Source of the DNA: Paragordius varius
Lineage: Eukaryota; Nematomorpha
Assembly (NCBI GenBank): GCA_964247055.1
Contig: OZ176050.1
Span: forward strand, 868,001 to 932,000
Reading direction: 5' to 3'
Length of the DNA: 64,000 bases
Part shown: piece after piece, positions 49,861 through 64,000 of the stretch
Layout: each line of letters opens with the position of its first letter
Position numbering within the stretch: the first letter of the stretch is position 1
The notes under the pieces: generated by a model
The model's database searches: none
Told to the model about the DNA's origin: nothing
Seen by the model: the letters and a program-made list of their open reading frames with translations, nothing else
Made by a program: the position numbers and the translations under genes

Positions 49861-52800
49861 GATGTCGCCATAATTTTTTTTGGGTAGCCCTATGGTAGTT
49901 CCATCATCACCCCAAATATTTTCGAGATCGGAGTATAAATGTAATTTTTATGAATTTTTTTAAATATTTAAAAAATTTATTTTATACGATTTTAAAAATA
50001 AAAATGGCTACCTAAAATCCAAATTTGATCAGGTGATGTCACCATAATTTTTTTTGGGTAGCCCTATGGTAGTTCCATCATCACCCCAAATATTTTCGAG
50101 ATCGGAGTATAAATGTAATTTTTATGAATTTTTTAAATATTTAAAAAATTTATTTTATACGATTTAAAAAATAAAAATGGCTACCTAAAATCCAAATTTG
50201 ATCAGGTGATGTCGCCATAATTTTTTTTGGGTAGCCCTATGGTAGTTCCATCATAACCCCAAATATTTTTGAGATCGGACTTTAAATGTAATTTTTATGA
50301 ATTTTTTAAATATTTAAAAAATTTATTTTAGACGATTTTAAAAATAAAAATGGCTACCTAAAATCCAAATTTGATCAGGTGATGTCACCATATTTTTTTT
50401 TGGGTAGCCCTATGGTAGTTCCATCATCACCCCAAATATTTTCGAGATCGGAGTATAAATGTAATTTTTATGAATTTTTTAAATATTTAAAAAATTTATT
50501 TTATACGATTTTAAAAATAAAAATGGCTACCTAAAATCCAAATTTGATCAGGTGATGTCACCATAATTTTTTTTGGGTAGCCCTATGGTAGTTCCATCAT
50601 CACCCCAAATATTTTCGAGATCGGAGTATAAATGTAATTTTTATGAATTTTTTAAATATTTAAAAAATTTATTTTATACGATTTAAAAAATAAAAATGGC
50701 TACCTAAAATCCAAATTTGATCAGGTGATGTCGCCATAATTTTTTTTGGGTAGCCCTATGGTAGTTCCATCATCACCCCAAATATTTTCGAGATCGGAGT
50801 ATAAATGTAATTTTTTTGAATTTTTTAAATATTTAAAAAATTTATTTTATACGATTTTAAAAATAAAAATGGCTACCTAAAATCCAAATTTGATCAGGTG
50901 ATGTCACCATAATTTTTTTTGGGTAGCCCTATGGTAGTTCCATCATCACCCCAAATATTTTCGAGATCGGAGTATAAATGTAATTTTTATGAATTTTTTT
51001 AAATATTTAAAAAATTTATTTTATACGATTTTAAAAATAAAAATGGCTACCTAAAATCCAAATTTGATCAGGTGATGTCACCATAATTTTTTTTGGGTAG
51101 CCCTATGGTAGTTCCATCATCACCCCAAATATTTTCGAGATCGGAGTATAAATGTAATTTTTATGAATTTTTTAAATATTTAAAAAATTTATTTTATACG
51201 ATTTAAAAAATAAAAATGGCTACCTAAAATCCAAATTTGATCAGGTGATGTCGCCATATTTTTTTTTGGGTAGCCCTATGGTAGTTCCATCATAACCCCA
51301 AATATTTTTGAGATCGGACTTTAAATGTAATTTTTTATAATTTTTTAAATATTTAAAAAATTTATTTTATACGATTTTAAAAATAAAAATGGCTACCTAA
51401 AATCCAAATTTGATCAGGTGATGTCGCCATAATTTTTTTTGGGTAGCCCTATGGTAGTTCCATCATCACCCCAAATATTTTCGAGATCGGAGTATAAATG
51501 TAATTTTTATGAATTTTTTTAAATATTTAAAAAATTTATTTTATACGATTTTAAAAATAAAAATGGCTACCTAAAATCCAAATTTGATCAGGTGATGTCA
51601 CCATAATTTTTTTTGGGTAGCCCTATGGTAGTTCCATCATCACCCCAAATATTTTCGAGATCGGAGTATAAATGTAATTTTTATGAATTTTTTAAATATT
51701 TAAAAAATTTATTTTATACGATTTAAAAAATAAAAATGGCTACCTAAAATCCAAATTTGATCAGGTGATGTCGCCATAATTTTTTTTGGGTAGCCCTATG
51801 GTAGTTCCATCATAACCCCAAATATTTTTGAGATCGGACTTTAAATGTAATTTTTATGAATTTTTTAAATATTTAAAAAATTTATTTTAGACGATTTTAA
51901 AAATAAAAATGGCTACCTAAAATCCAAATTTGATCAGGTGATGTCACCATATTTTTTTTGGGTAGCCCTATGGTAGTTCCATCATCACCCCAAATATTTT
52001 CGAGATCGGAGTATAAATGTAATTTTTATGAATTTTTTAAATATTTAAAAAATTTATTTTATACGATTTTAAAAATAAAAATGGCTACCTAAAATCCAAA
52101 TTTGATCAGGTGATGTCACCATAATTTTTTTTGGGTAGCCCTATGGCAGTTCCATCATCACCCCAAATATTTTCGAGATCGGAGTATAAATGTAATTTTT
52201 ATGAATTTTTTAAATATTTAAAAAATTTATTTTATACGATTTTAAAAATAAAAATGGCTACCTAAAATCCAAATTTGATCAGGTGATGTCACCATAATTT
52301 TTTTTGGGTAGCCCTATGGTAGTTCCATCATCACCCCAAATATTTTCGAGATCGGAGTATAAATGTAATTTTTATGAATTTTTTAAATATTTAAAAAATT
52401 TATTTTATACGATTTTAAAAATAAAAATGGCTACCTAAAATCCAAATTTGATCAGGTGATGTCGCCATAATTTTTTTTGGGTAGCCCTATAGTAGTTCCA
52501 TCATCACCCCAAATATTTTCGAGATCGGAGTATAAATGTAATTTTTATGAATTTTTAAAATATTTAAAAAATTTATTTTATACGATTTCAAAAATAAAAA
52601 TGGCTACCTAAAATCCAAATTTGATCAGGTGATGTCACCATAATTTTTTTGGGGTAGCCCTATGGTAGTTCCATCATCACCCCAAATATTGTCGAGATCG
52701 GAGTATAAATGTAATTTTTTTGAATTTTTTAAATATTTAAAAAATTTATTTTATACGATTTTAAAAATAAAAATGGCTACCTAAAATCCAAATTTAATCA

Positions 52801-53516
52801 GGTGATGTCACCATAATTTTTTTTGGGTAGCCCTATGGTAGTTCCATCATCACCCCAAATATTTTCGAGATCGGAGTATAAATGTAATTTTTATGAATTT
52901 TTTAAATATTTAAAAAATTTATTTTATACGATTTTAAAAACAAAAATGGCTACCTAAAATCCAAATTTGATCAGGTGATGTCGCCATAATTTTTTTTGGG
53001 TAGCCCTATAGTCGTTCCATCATCACCCCAAATATTTTCGAGATCGGAGTATAAATGTAATTTTTATGAATTTTTTAAATATTTAAAAAATTTATTTTAT
53101 ACGATTTTAAAAATAAAAATGGCTACCTAAAATCCAAATTTGATCAGGTGATGTCACCATATTTTTTTTTGGGTAGCCCTATGGTAGTTCCATCATCACC
53201 CCAAATATTTTCGAGATCGGAGTATAAATGTAATTTTTTTGAATTTTTTAAATATTTAAAAAATTTATTTTATACGATTTTAAAAATAAAAATGGCTACC
53301 TAAAATCCAAATTTGATCAGGTGATGTCGCCATAATTTTTTTTGGGTAGCCCTATGGTAGTTCCATCATAACCCCAAATATTTTCGAGATCGGAGTATAA
53401 ATGTAATTTTTATGAATTTTTTAAATATTTAAAAAATTTATTTTATACGATTTTAAAAATAAAAATGGCTACCTAAAATCCAAATTTGATCAGGTGATGT
53501 CACCATAATTTTTTTT

Positions 53517-53530
53517 GGGTCGTATGGTAG
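53517..53530 (+). repeat. Shortened monomer head gggtcgtatggtag (occurrence 1 of 3)
   Basis: The start of the monomer is contracted from gggtagccctatgg to gggtcgtatgg. Identical junctions occur at 55417 (1900 bp on, 11 monomers) and near 59728 (a further 4311 bp, 25 monomers). Each is followed by the tatgatttt / ggatacc variant monomer, so all three descend from one event. Confidence 0.8.
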
Positions 53531-55764
53531 TTCCATCATCACCCCAAATATTTTCGAGATCGGAGTATAAATGTAATTTTTATGAATTTTTTAAATATTT
53601 AAAAAATTTATTTTATATGATTTTAAAAATAAAAATGGATACCTAAAATCCAAATTTGATCAGGTGATGTCGCCATAATTTTTTTTGGGTAGCCCTATGG
53701 TAGTTCCATCATAACCCCAAATATTTTTGAGATCGGACTTTAATTGTAATTTTTATGAATTTTTTAAATATTTAAAAAATTTATTTTATACGATTTTAAA
53801 AATAAAAATGTCTACCTAAAATCCAAATTTGATCAGGTGATGTCGCCATAATTTTTTTTGGGTAGCCCTATAGTAGTTCCATCATCACCCCAAATATTTT
53901 CGAGATCGGAGTATAAATGTAATTTTAATGAATTTTTAAAATATTTAAAAAATTTATTTTATACGATTTCAAAAATAAAAATGGCTACCTAAAATCCAAA
54001 TTTGATCAGGTGATGTCACCATAATTTTTTTGGGGTAGCCCTATGGTAGTTCCATCATCACCCCAAATATTGTCGAGATCGGAGTATAAATGTAATTTTT
54101 TTGAATTTTTTAAATATTTAAAAAATTTATTTTATACGATTTTAAAAATAAAAATGGCTACCTAAAATCCAAATTTGATCAGGTGATGTCACCATAATTT
54201 TTTTTGGGTAGCCCTATGGTAGTTCCATCATCACCCCAAATATTTTCGAGATCGGAGTATAAATGTAATTTTTATGAATTTTTTAAATATTTAAAAAATT
54301 TATTTTATACGATTTTAAAAACAAAAATGGCTACCTAAAATCCAAATTTGATCAGGTGATGTCGCCATAATTTTTTTTGGGTAGCCCTATGGTAGTTCCA
54401 TCATAACCCCAAATATTTTTGAGATCGGACTTTAAATGTAATTTTTATGAATTTTTTAAATATTTAAAAAATTTATTTTAGACGATTTTAAAAATAAAAA
54501 TGGCTACCTAAAATCCAAATTTGATCAGGTGATGTCACCATATTTTTTTTTGGGTAGCCCTATGGTAGTTCCATCATCACCCCAAATATTTTCGAGATCG
54601 GAGTATAAATGTAATTTTTATGAATTTTTTAAATATTTAAAAAATTTATTTTATACGATTTTAAAAATAAAAATGGCTACCTAAAATCCAAATTTGATCA
54701 GGTGATGTCACCATAATTTTTTTTGGGTAGCCCTATGGTAGTTCCATCATCACCCCAAATATTTTCGAGATCGGAGTATAAATGTAATTTTTATGAATTT
54801 TTTAAATATTTAAAAAATTTATTTTATACGATTTTAAAAATAAAAATGGCTACCTAAAATCCAAATTTGATCAGGTGATGTCGCCATAATTTTTTTTGGG
54901 TAGCCCTATAGTAGTTCCATCATCACCCCAAATATTTTCGAGATCGGAGTATAAATGTAATTTTTATGAATTTTTTAAATATTTAAAAAATTTATTTTAT
55001 ACGATTTTAAAAATAAAAATGGCTACCTAAAATCCAAATTTGATCAGGTGATGTCACCATATTTTTTTTTGGCTAGCCCTATGGTAGTTCCATCATCACC
55101 CCAAATATTTTCGAGATCGGAGTATAAATGTAATTTTTATGAATTTATTAAATATTTAAAAAATTTATTTTATACGATTTTAAAAATAAAAATGGCTACC
55201 TAAAATCCAAATTTGATCAGGTGATGTCGCCATAATTTTTTTTGGGTAGCCCTATGGTAGTTCCATCATAACCCCAAATATTTTCGAGATCGGAGTATAA
55301 ATGTAATTTTTATGAATTTTTTAAATATTTAAAAAATTTATTTTATACGATTTTAAAAATAAAAATGGCTACCTAAAATCCAAATTTGATCAGGTGATGT
55401 CACCATAATTTTTTTTGGGTCGTATGGTAGTTCCATCATCACCCCAAATATTTTCGAGATCGGAGTATAAATGTAATTTTTATGAATTTTTTAAATATTT
55501 AAAAAATTTATTTTATATGATTTTAAAAATAAAAATGGATACCTAAAATCCAAATTTGATCAGGTGATGTCGCCATAATTTTTTTTGGGTAGCCCTATGG
55601 TAGTTCCATCATAACCCCAAATATTTTTGAGATCGGACTTTAATTGTAATTTTTATGAATTTTTTAAATATTTAAAAAATTTATTTTATACGATTTTAAA
55701 AATAAAAATGGCTACCTAAAATCCAAATTTGATCAGGTGATGTCGCCATAATTTTTTTTGGGTA

Positions 55765-57650
55765 GCCCTATAGTAGTTCCATCATCACCCCAAATATTTT
55801 CGAGATCGGAGTATAAATGTAATTTTTATGAATTTTTTAAATATTTAAAAAATTTATTTTATACGATTTTAAAAATAAAAATGGCTACCTAAAATCCAAA
55901 TTTGATCAGGTGATGTCACCATATTTTTTTTTGGGTAGCCCTATGGTAGTTCCATCATCACCCCAAATATTTTCGAGATCGGAGTATAAATGTAATTTTT
56001 ATGAATTTTTTAAATATTTAAAAAATTTATTTTATACGATTTTAAAAATAAAAATGGCTACCTAAAATCCAAATTTGATCAGGTGATGTCGCCATAATTT
56101 TTTTTGAGTAGCCCTATGGTAGTTCCATCATAACCCCAAATATTTTCGAGATCGGAGTATAAATGTAATTTTTATGAATTTTTTAAATATTTAAAAAATT
56201 TATTTTATACGATTTTAAAAATAAAAATGGCTACCTAAAATCCAAATTTGATCAGGTGATGTCACCATAATTTTTTTTGGGTAGCCCTATGGTAGTTCCA
56301 TCATCACCCCAAATATTTTCGAGATCGGAGTATAAATGTAATTTTTATGAATTTTTTAAATATTTAAAAAATTTATTTTATATGATTTTAAAAATAAAAA
56401 TGGATACCTAAAATCCAAATTTGATCAGGTGATGTCGCCATAATTTTTTTTGGGTAGCCCTATGGTAGTTCCATCATAACCCCAAATATTTTTGAGATCG
56501 GACTTTAATTGTAATTTTTATGAATTTTTTAAATATTTAAAAAATTTATTTTATACGATTTTAAAAATAAAAATGGCTACCTAAAATCCAAATTTGATCA
56601 GGTGATGTCACCATAATTTTTTTTGGGTAGCCCTATGGTAGTTCCATCATCACCCCAAATATTTTCGAGATCGGAGTATAAATGTAATTTTTATGAATTT
56701 TTTTAAATATTTAAAAAATTTATTTTATACGATTTTAAAAATAAAAATGGCTACCTAAAATCCAAATTTGATCAGGTGATGTCACCATAATTTTTTTTGG
56801 GTAGCCCTATGGTAGTTCCATCATCACCCCAAATATTTTCGAGATCGGAGTATAAATGTAATTTTTATGAATTTTTTAAATATTTAAAAAATTTATTTTA
56901 TACGATTTAAAAAATAAAAATGGCTACCTAAAATCCAAATTTGATCAGGTGATGTCGCCATAATTTTTTTTGGGTAGCCCTATGGTAGTTCCATCATCAC
57001 CCCAAATATTTTCGAGATCGGAGTATAAATGTAATTTTTTTGAATTTTTTAAATATTTAAAAAATTTATTTTATACGATTTTAAAAATAAAAATGGCTAC
57101 CTAAAATCCAAATTTGATCAGGTGATGTCACCATAATTTTTTTTGGGTAGCCCTATGGTAGTTCCATCATCACCCCAAATATTTTCGAGATCGGAGTATA
57201 AATGTAATTTTTATGAATTTTTTTAAATATTTAAAAAATTTATTTTATACGATTTTAAAAATAAAAATGGCTACCTAAAATCCAAATTTGATCAGGTGAT
57301 GTCACCATAATTTTTTTTGGGTAGCCCTATGGTAGTTCCATCATCACCCCAAATATTTTCGAGATCGGAGTATAAATGTAATTTTTATGAATTTTTTAAA
57401 TATTTAAAAAATTTATTTTATACGATTTAAAAAATAAAAATGGCTACCTAAAATCCAAATTTGATCAGGTGATGTCGCCATATTTTTTTTTGGGTAGCCC
57501 TATGATAGTTCCATCATAACCCCAAATATTTTTGAGATCGGACTTTAAATGTAATTTTTTTGAATTTTTTAAATATTTAAAAAATTTATTTTATACGATT
57601 TTAAAAATAAAAATGGCTACCTAAAATCCAAATTTGATCAGGTGATGTCG
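55765..57650 (+). repeat. Copy 2 of the block found at 47980-49860
   Basis: Same order of variants. Beyond 57650 the match continues with a different offset: the ttagacgatttt marker is near 50327 and near 58452, an offset of about 8125. Two monomers were therefore gained or lost after the copies separated. Confidence 0.75.
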
Positions 57651-60600
57651 CCATAATTTTTTTTGGGTAGCCCTATGGTAGTTCCATCATCACCCCAAAT
57701 ATTTTCGAGATCGGAGTATAAATGTAATTTTTATGAATTTTTTTAAATATTTAAAAAATTTATTTTATACGATTTTAAAAATAAAAATGGCTACCTAAAA
57801 TCCAAATTTGATCAGGTGATGTCACCATAATTTTTTTTGGGTAGCCCTATGGTAGTTCCATCATCACCCCAAATATTTTCGAGATCGGAGTATAAATGTA
57901 ATTTTTATGAATTTTTTAAATATTTAAAAAATTTATTTTATACGATTTAAAAAATAAAAATGGCTACCTAAAATCCAAATTTGATCAGGTGATGTCGCCA
58001 TATTTTTTTTTGGGTAGCCCTATGGTAGTTCCATCATAACCCCAAATATTTTTGAGATCGGACTTTAAATGTAATTTTTTTGAATTTTTTAAATATTTAA
58101 AAAATTTATTTTATACGATTTTAAAAATAAAAATGGCTACCTAAAATCCAAATTTGATCAGGTGATGTCGCCATAATTTTTTTTGGGTAGCCCTATGGTA
58201 GTTCCATCATCACCCCAAATATTTTCGAGATCGGAGTATAAATGTAATTTTTATGAATTTTTTAAATATTTAAAAAATTTATTTTATACGATTTAAAAAA
58301 TAAAAATGGCTACCTAAAATCCAAATTTGATCAGGTGATGTCGCCATAATTTTTTTTGGGTAGCCCTATGGTAGTTCCATCATAACCCCAAATATTTTTG
58401 AGATCGGACTTTAAATGTAATTTTTATGAATTTTTTAAATATTTAAAAAATTTATTTTAGACGATTTTAAAAATAAAAATGGCTACCTAAAATCCAAATT
58501 TGATCAGGTGATGTCACCATATTTTTTTTTGGGTAGCCCTATGGTAGTTCCATCATCACCCCAAATATTTTCGAGATCGGAGTATAAATGTAATTTTTAT
58601 GAATTTTTTAAATATTTAAAAAATTTATTTTATACGATTTTAAAAATAAAAATGGCTACCTAAAATCCAAATTTGATCAGGTGATGTCGCCATAATTTTT
58701 TTTGGGTAGCCCTATAGTAGTTCCATCATCACCCCAAATATTTTCGAGATCGGAGTATAAATGTAATTTTTATGAATTTTTAAAAAATTTATTTTATACG
58801 ATTTCAAAAATAAAAATGGCTACCTAAAATCCAAATTTGATCAGGTGATGTCACCATAATTTTTTTGGGGTAGCCCTATGGTAGTTCCATCATCACCCCA
58901 AATATTGTCGAGATCGGAGTATAAATGTAATTTTTTTGAATTTTTTAAATATTTAAAAAATTTATTTTATACGATTTTAAAAATAAAAATGGCTACCTAA
59001 AATCCAAATTTGATCAGGTGATGTCACCATAATTTTTTTTGGGTAGCCCTATGGTAGTTCCATCATCACCCCAAATATTTTCGAGATCGGAGTATAAATG
59101 TAATTTTTATGAATTTTTTAAATATTTAAAAAATTTATTTTATACGATTTTAAAAACAAAAATGGCTACCTAAAATCCAAATTTGATCAGGTGATGTCGC
59201 CATAATTTTTTTTGGGTAGCCCTATAGTAGTTCCATCATCACCCCAAATATTTTCGAGATCGGAGTATAAATGTAATTTTTATGAATTTTTTAAATATTT
59301 AAAAAATTTATTTTATACGATTTTAAAAATAAAAATGGCTACCTAAAATCCAAATTTGATCAGGTGATGTCACCATATTTTTTTTGGGTAGCCCTATGGT
59401 AGTTCCATCATCACCCCAAATATTTTCGAGATCGGAGTATAAATGTAATTTTTTTGAATTTTTTAAATATTTAAAAAATTTATTTTATACGATTTTAAAA
59501 ATAAAAATGGCTACCTAAAAAATTTGATCAGGTGATGTCGCCATAATTTTTTTTGGGTAGCCCTATGGTAGTTCCATCATAACCCCAAATATTTTCGAGA
59601 TCGGAGTATAAATGTAATTTTTATGAATTTTTTAAATATTTAAAAAATTTATTTTATACGATTTTAAAAATAAAAATGGCTACCTAAAATCCAAATTTGA
59701 TCAGGTGATGTCACCATAATTTTTTTTGGGTCGTATGGTAGTTCCATCATCACCCCAAATATTTTCGAGATCGGAGTATAAATGTAATTTTTATGAATTT
59801 TTTAAATATTTAAAAAATTTATTTTATATGATTTTAAAAATAAAAATGGATACCTAAAATCCAAATTTGATCAGGTGATGTCGCCATAATTTTTTTTGGG
59901 TAGCCCTATGGTAGTTCCATCATAACCCCAAATATTTTTGAGATCGGACTTTAATTGTAATTTTTATGAATTTTTTAAATATTTAAAAAATTTATTTTAT
60001 ACGATTTTAAAAATAAAAATGTCTACCTAAAATCCAAATTTGATCAGGTGATGTCACCATAATTTTTTTTGGGTAGCCCTATGGTAGTTCCATCATCACC
60101 CCAAATATTTTCGAGATCGGAGTATAAATGTAATTTTTATGAATTTTTTTAAATATTTAAAAAATTTATTTTATACGATTTTAAAAATAAAAATGGCTAC
60201 CTAAAATCCAAATTTGATCAGGTGATGTCACCATAATTTTTTTTGGGTAGCCCTATGGTAGTTCCATCATCACCCCAAATATTTTCGAGATCGGAGTATA
60301 AATGTAATTTTTATGAATTTTTTAAATATTTAAAAAATTTATTTTATACGATTTAATAAAAAAAAATGGCTACCTAAAATCCAAATTTGATCAGGTGATG
60401 TCGCCATAATTTTTTTTGGGTAGCCCTATGGTAGTTCCATCATAACCCCAAATATTTTTGAGATCGGACTTTAAATGTAATTTTTATGAATTTTTTAAAT
60501 ATTTAAAAAATTTATTTTAGACGATTTTAAAAATAAAAATGGCTACCTAAAATCCAAATTTGATCAGGTGATGTCACCATATTTTTTTTTGGGTAGCCCT

Positions 60601-63600
60601 ATGGTAGTTCCATCATCACCCCAAATATTTTCGAGATCGGAGTATAAATGTAATTTTTATGAATTTTTTAAATATTTAAAAAATTTATTTTATACGATTT
60701 TAAAAATAAAAATGGCTACCTAAAATCCAAATTTGATCAGGTGATGTCACCATAATTTTTTTTGGGTAGCCCTATGGCAGTTCCATCATCACCCCAAATA
60801 TTTTCGAGATCGGAGTATAAATGTAATTTTTATGAATTTTTTAAATATTTAAAAAATTTATTTTATACGATTTTAAAAATAAAAATGGCTACCTAAAATC
60901 CAAATTTGATCAGGTGATGTCACCATAATTTTTTTTGGGTAGCCCTATGGTAGTTCCATCATCACCCCAAATATTTTCGAGATCGGAGTGTAAATGTAAT
61001 TTTTATGAATTTTTTAAATATTTAAAAAATTTATTTTATACGATTTTAAAAATAAAAATGGCTACCTAAAATCCAAATTTGATCAGGTGATGTCGCCATA
61101 ATTTTTTTTGGGTAGCCCTATAGTAGTTCCATCATCACCCTAAATATTTTCGAGATCGGAGTATAAATGTAATTTTTATGAATTTTTTAAATATTTAAAA
61201 AATTTATTTTATACGATTTCAAAAATAAAAATGGCTACCTAAAATCCAAATTTGATCAGGTGATGTCACCATAATTTTTTTGGGGTAGCCCTATGGTAGT
61301 TCCATCATCACCCCAAATATTGTCGAGATCGGAGTATAAATGTAATTTTTTTGAATTTTTTAAATATTTAAAAAATTTATTTTATACGATTTTAAAAATA
61401 AAAATGGCTACCTAAAATCCAAATTTGATCAGGTGATGTCGCCATAATTTTTTTTGGGTAGCCCTATGGTAGTTCCATCATCACCCCAAATATTGTCGAG
61501 ATCGGAGTATAAATGTAATTTTTTTGAATTTTTTAAATATTTAAAAAATTTATTTTATACGATTTTAAAAACAAAAATGGCTACCTAAAATCCAAATTTG
61601 ATCAAGTGATGTCGCCATAATTTTTTTTGGGTAGCCCTATGGTAGTTCCATCATCACCCCAAATATTTTGGGGATCGGACTATAAATGTAATTTTTATGA
61701 ATTTTTTAAATATTTAAAAAATTTATTTTATACGATATTAAAAATAAAAATGGCTACCTAAAATCCAAATTTGATCAGGTGATGTCACCATAATTTTTTT
61801 TGGGTAGCCCTATGGTAATTCCATCATCACCCCAAATATTGTCGAGATCGGAGTATAAATGTAATTTTTATGAATTTCTTAAATATTTAAAAAATTTATT
61901 TTATACGATTTTAAAAATAAAAATGGCTACCTAAAATCCAAATTTGATCAGGTGATGTCGCCATAATTATTTTGCGTAGCCCTATGGTAGTTCTATCATC
62001 ACCCCCAATATTTTGGGGATCGGACTATAAATGTAATTTTTATGAATTTTTTAAATATTTAAAAATTTTTTTTTATACGATTTTAAAAATAAAAATGGCT
62101 ACCTAAAATCCAAATTTGATCAGGTGATGTCACCATAATTTTTTTTGGGTAGCCCTATGGTAGTTCCATCATCACCCCAAATATTTTCGAGATCGGAATA
62201 TAAATGTTATTTTTATGAATTTTTTAAATATTTAAAAAATCTATTTTATACGATTTTAAAAATAAAAATGGCTACCTAAAATCCAAATTTGATCAGGTGA
62301 TGTCACCATAATTTTTTTTGGGTAGCCCTATGGTAGTTCCATCATCACCCCAAATATTGTCGAGATCGGAGTATAAATGTAATTTTTTTGGATTTTTTAA
62401 ATATTTAAAAAATTTATTTTATACGATTTTAAAAATAAAAATGGCTACCTAAAATCCAAATTTGATCAGGTGATGTCGCCATAATTTTTTTTGGGTAGCC
62501 CTATGGTAGTTCCATCATAACCCCAAATATTTTTGAGATCGGACTTTAAATGTAATTTTTATGAATTTTTTAAATATTTAAAAAATTTATTTTATACGAT
62601 TTTAAAAATAAAAATGGCTACCTAAAATCCAAATTTGATCAGGTCATGTCACCATAATTTTTTTTTGGGTAGCCCTATGGTAGTTCCATCATCACCCCAA
62701 ATATTGTCGAGATCGGAGTATAAATGTAATTTTTTTGAATTTTTTAAATATTTAAAAAATTTATTTTATACGATTTTAAAAATAAAAATGGCTACCTAAA
62801 ATCCAAATTTGATCAGATGATGTCACCATAATTTTTTTGGGTAGCCCTATGGTAGTTCCATCATCACCCCAAATATTTTGGGGATCGGACTATAAATGTA
62901 ATTTTTATGAATTTTTTAAATATTTAAAAAATTTATTTTATACGATTTTAAAAATAAAAATGGCTAAAAATCCAAATTTGATCAGGTGATGTCGCCATAA
63001 TTTTTTTTGGGTAGCCCTATGGTAGTTCCATCATCACCCCAAATATTTTGGGGATCGGACTATAAATGTAATTTTTATGAATTTTTTAAATATTTAAAAA
63101 ATTTATTTTATACGATTTTAAAAATAAAAATGGCTACCTAAAATCCAAATTTGATCAGGTGATGTCACTATAATTTTTTTGGGTAGCCCTATGGTAGTTC
63201 CATCATAACCCCAAATATTTTGGGGATCGGACTATAAATGTAATTTTTATGAATTTTTTAAATATTTAAAAAATTTATTTTATACGATTTTAAAAATAAA
63301 AATGGCTACCTAAAATCCAAATTTGATCAGGTGATGTCGCCATAATTTTTTTTTGGTAGCCCTATGGTAGTTCCATCATCACCCCAAATATTTTCGAGAT
63401 CGGAGTATAAATGTAATTTTTATGAATTTTTTAAATATTTAAAAAATTTATTTTATACGATTTTAAAAATAAAAATGGCTACCTAAAATCCAAATTTGAT
63501 CAGGTGATGTCGCCATAATTTTTTTGGGTAGCCCTATGGTAGTTCCATCATCACCCTAAATATTTTCGAGATCGGAATATAAATGTAATTTTTATGAATT

Positions 63601-64000
63601 TTTTAAATATTTAAAAAATTTATTTTATACGATTTTAAAAATAAAAATGGCTACCTAAAATCCAAATTTGATCAGGTGATGTCACTATAATTTTTTTGGG
63701 TAGCCCTATGGTAGTCCCATCATCACCCCAAATATTTTGGGGATCGGACTATAAATGTAATTTTTATGAATTTTTTAAATATTTAAAAAATTTATTTTAT
63801 ACGATTTGCAAAATAAAAATGGCGACCTAAAATCCAAATTTGATCAGGTGATGTCACCATAATTTTTTTTTGGGTAGCCCTATGGTAGTTCCATCATCAC
63901 CCCAAATATTTTGGGGATCGGACTATAAATGTAATTTTTATGAATTTTTTAAATATTTAAAAAATTTATTTTATACGATTTTAAAAATAAAAATGGCTAC

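Larger units (their letters stand above)
32992..64000 (+). repeat. Right part of the same satellite array
   Basis: The array resumes immediately after the transposon at monomer position 55, repeating TAA from the left flank, and continues unbroken to the end of the window in the same orientation. Variant content changes along the way. From 33.0 to about 46 kb, copies with gaagttttt, gcgtagcc and ggtgtcacc are common, as they are just left of the transposon. From about 47 to 61 kb, copies with cataaccccaaatattttt, gatttaaaaaataaa and ttagacgatttt dominate. From about 61.5 kb, ggggatcggact copies return. The array is open at the right edge. I see no gene, RNA gene or other insertion here. Confidence 0.98.

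Noticed and set aside
1-64000. CRISPR array or bacterial repeat region
   Set aside because: The unit is about 173 bp with no alternation of short repeats and unique spacers, and the insertion is a eukaryotic-type transposon with a LINE fragment.

Overview
The window is almost entirely one AT-rich tandem satellite DNA. The unit is about 172-173 bp, repeated head to tail in a single orientation from base 1 to the last base. I estimate about 350 monomers (array length divided by unit length, not a computed count). No complete host gene, rRNA or tRNA was found. The array runs off both ends of the window, and its size and AT-richness suggest pericentromeric or centromeric heterochromatin of a eukaryote. 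The single inserted element carries a LINE-like 3' end of a kind common in insects, so an insect is the best guess. The species cannot be named from this sequence.

Layout. 1-29813: left satellite array. 29814-32991: one 3178-bp insertion, a DNA transposon with long terminal inverted repeats (about 740-760 bp arms, about 1.68 kb spacer), CACTGTG ends and a 3-bp target duplication (TAA). 32992-64000: the same satellite resumes in phase and orientation. Pre-insertion versions of the interrupted monomer survive elsewhere in the array (for example near 28230-28320 and 42480-42570), so the insertion was clean and happened after that monomer variant had been amplified.

The satellite has multi-scale structure. 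Monomer variants (cgagatcggagt, ggggatcggact, tgtcgagatcgg, ttgagatcggacttt, cgagatcggaatat) are arranged in local higher-order blocks, and blocks of 3 to about 38 monomers have been duplicated. Blocks I could trace by shared private variants: 1551-bp offset (174-1265 / 1725-2816); about 6.1-6.6 kb (4137 to about 10200 / 10241 to about 16850); 517-bp offset (11430-12463); about 1727-bp offset (22355-23560 / 24082-25290); 2541-bp offset (about 34860-37400 / 37400-39940) followed by about 1202 bp; and about 7785-bp offset (47980-49860 / 55765-57650). Each monomer carries a 24-bp AT palindrome, a GGTGATGTCACC dyad, a TATAAATG box-like string, and GGCTACC / GGTAGCC inverted heptamers.

Inside the transposon are a decayed LINE C-terminus (plus strand, about 30552-30809), a diverged 124-bp tandem duplication (31134-31386), and two short minus-strand open stretches followed by an AATAAA signal. 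The last may be the tail of a decayed transposase. Nothing here forms a working gene system; the interest lies in satellite architecture, amplification history and the identity of the transposon.
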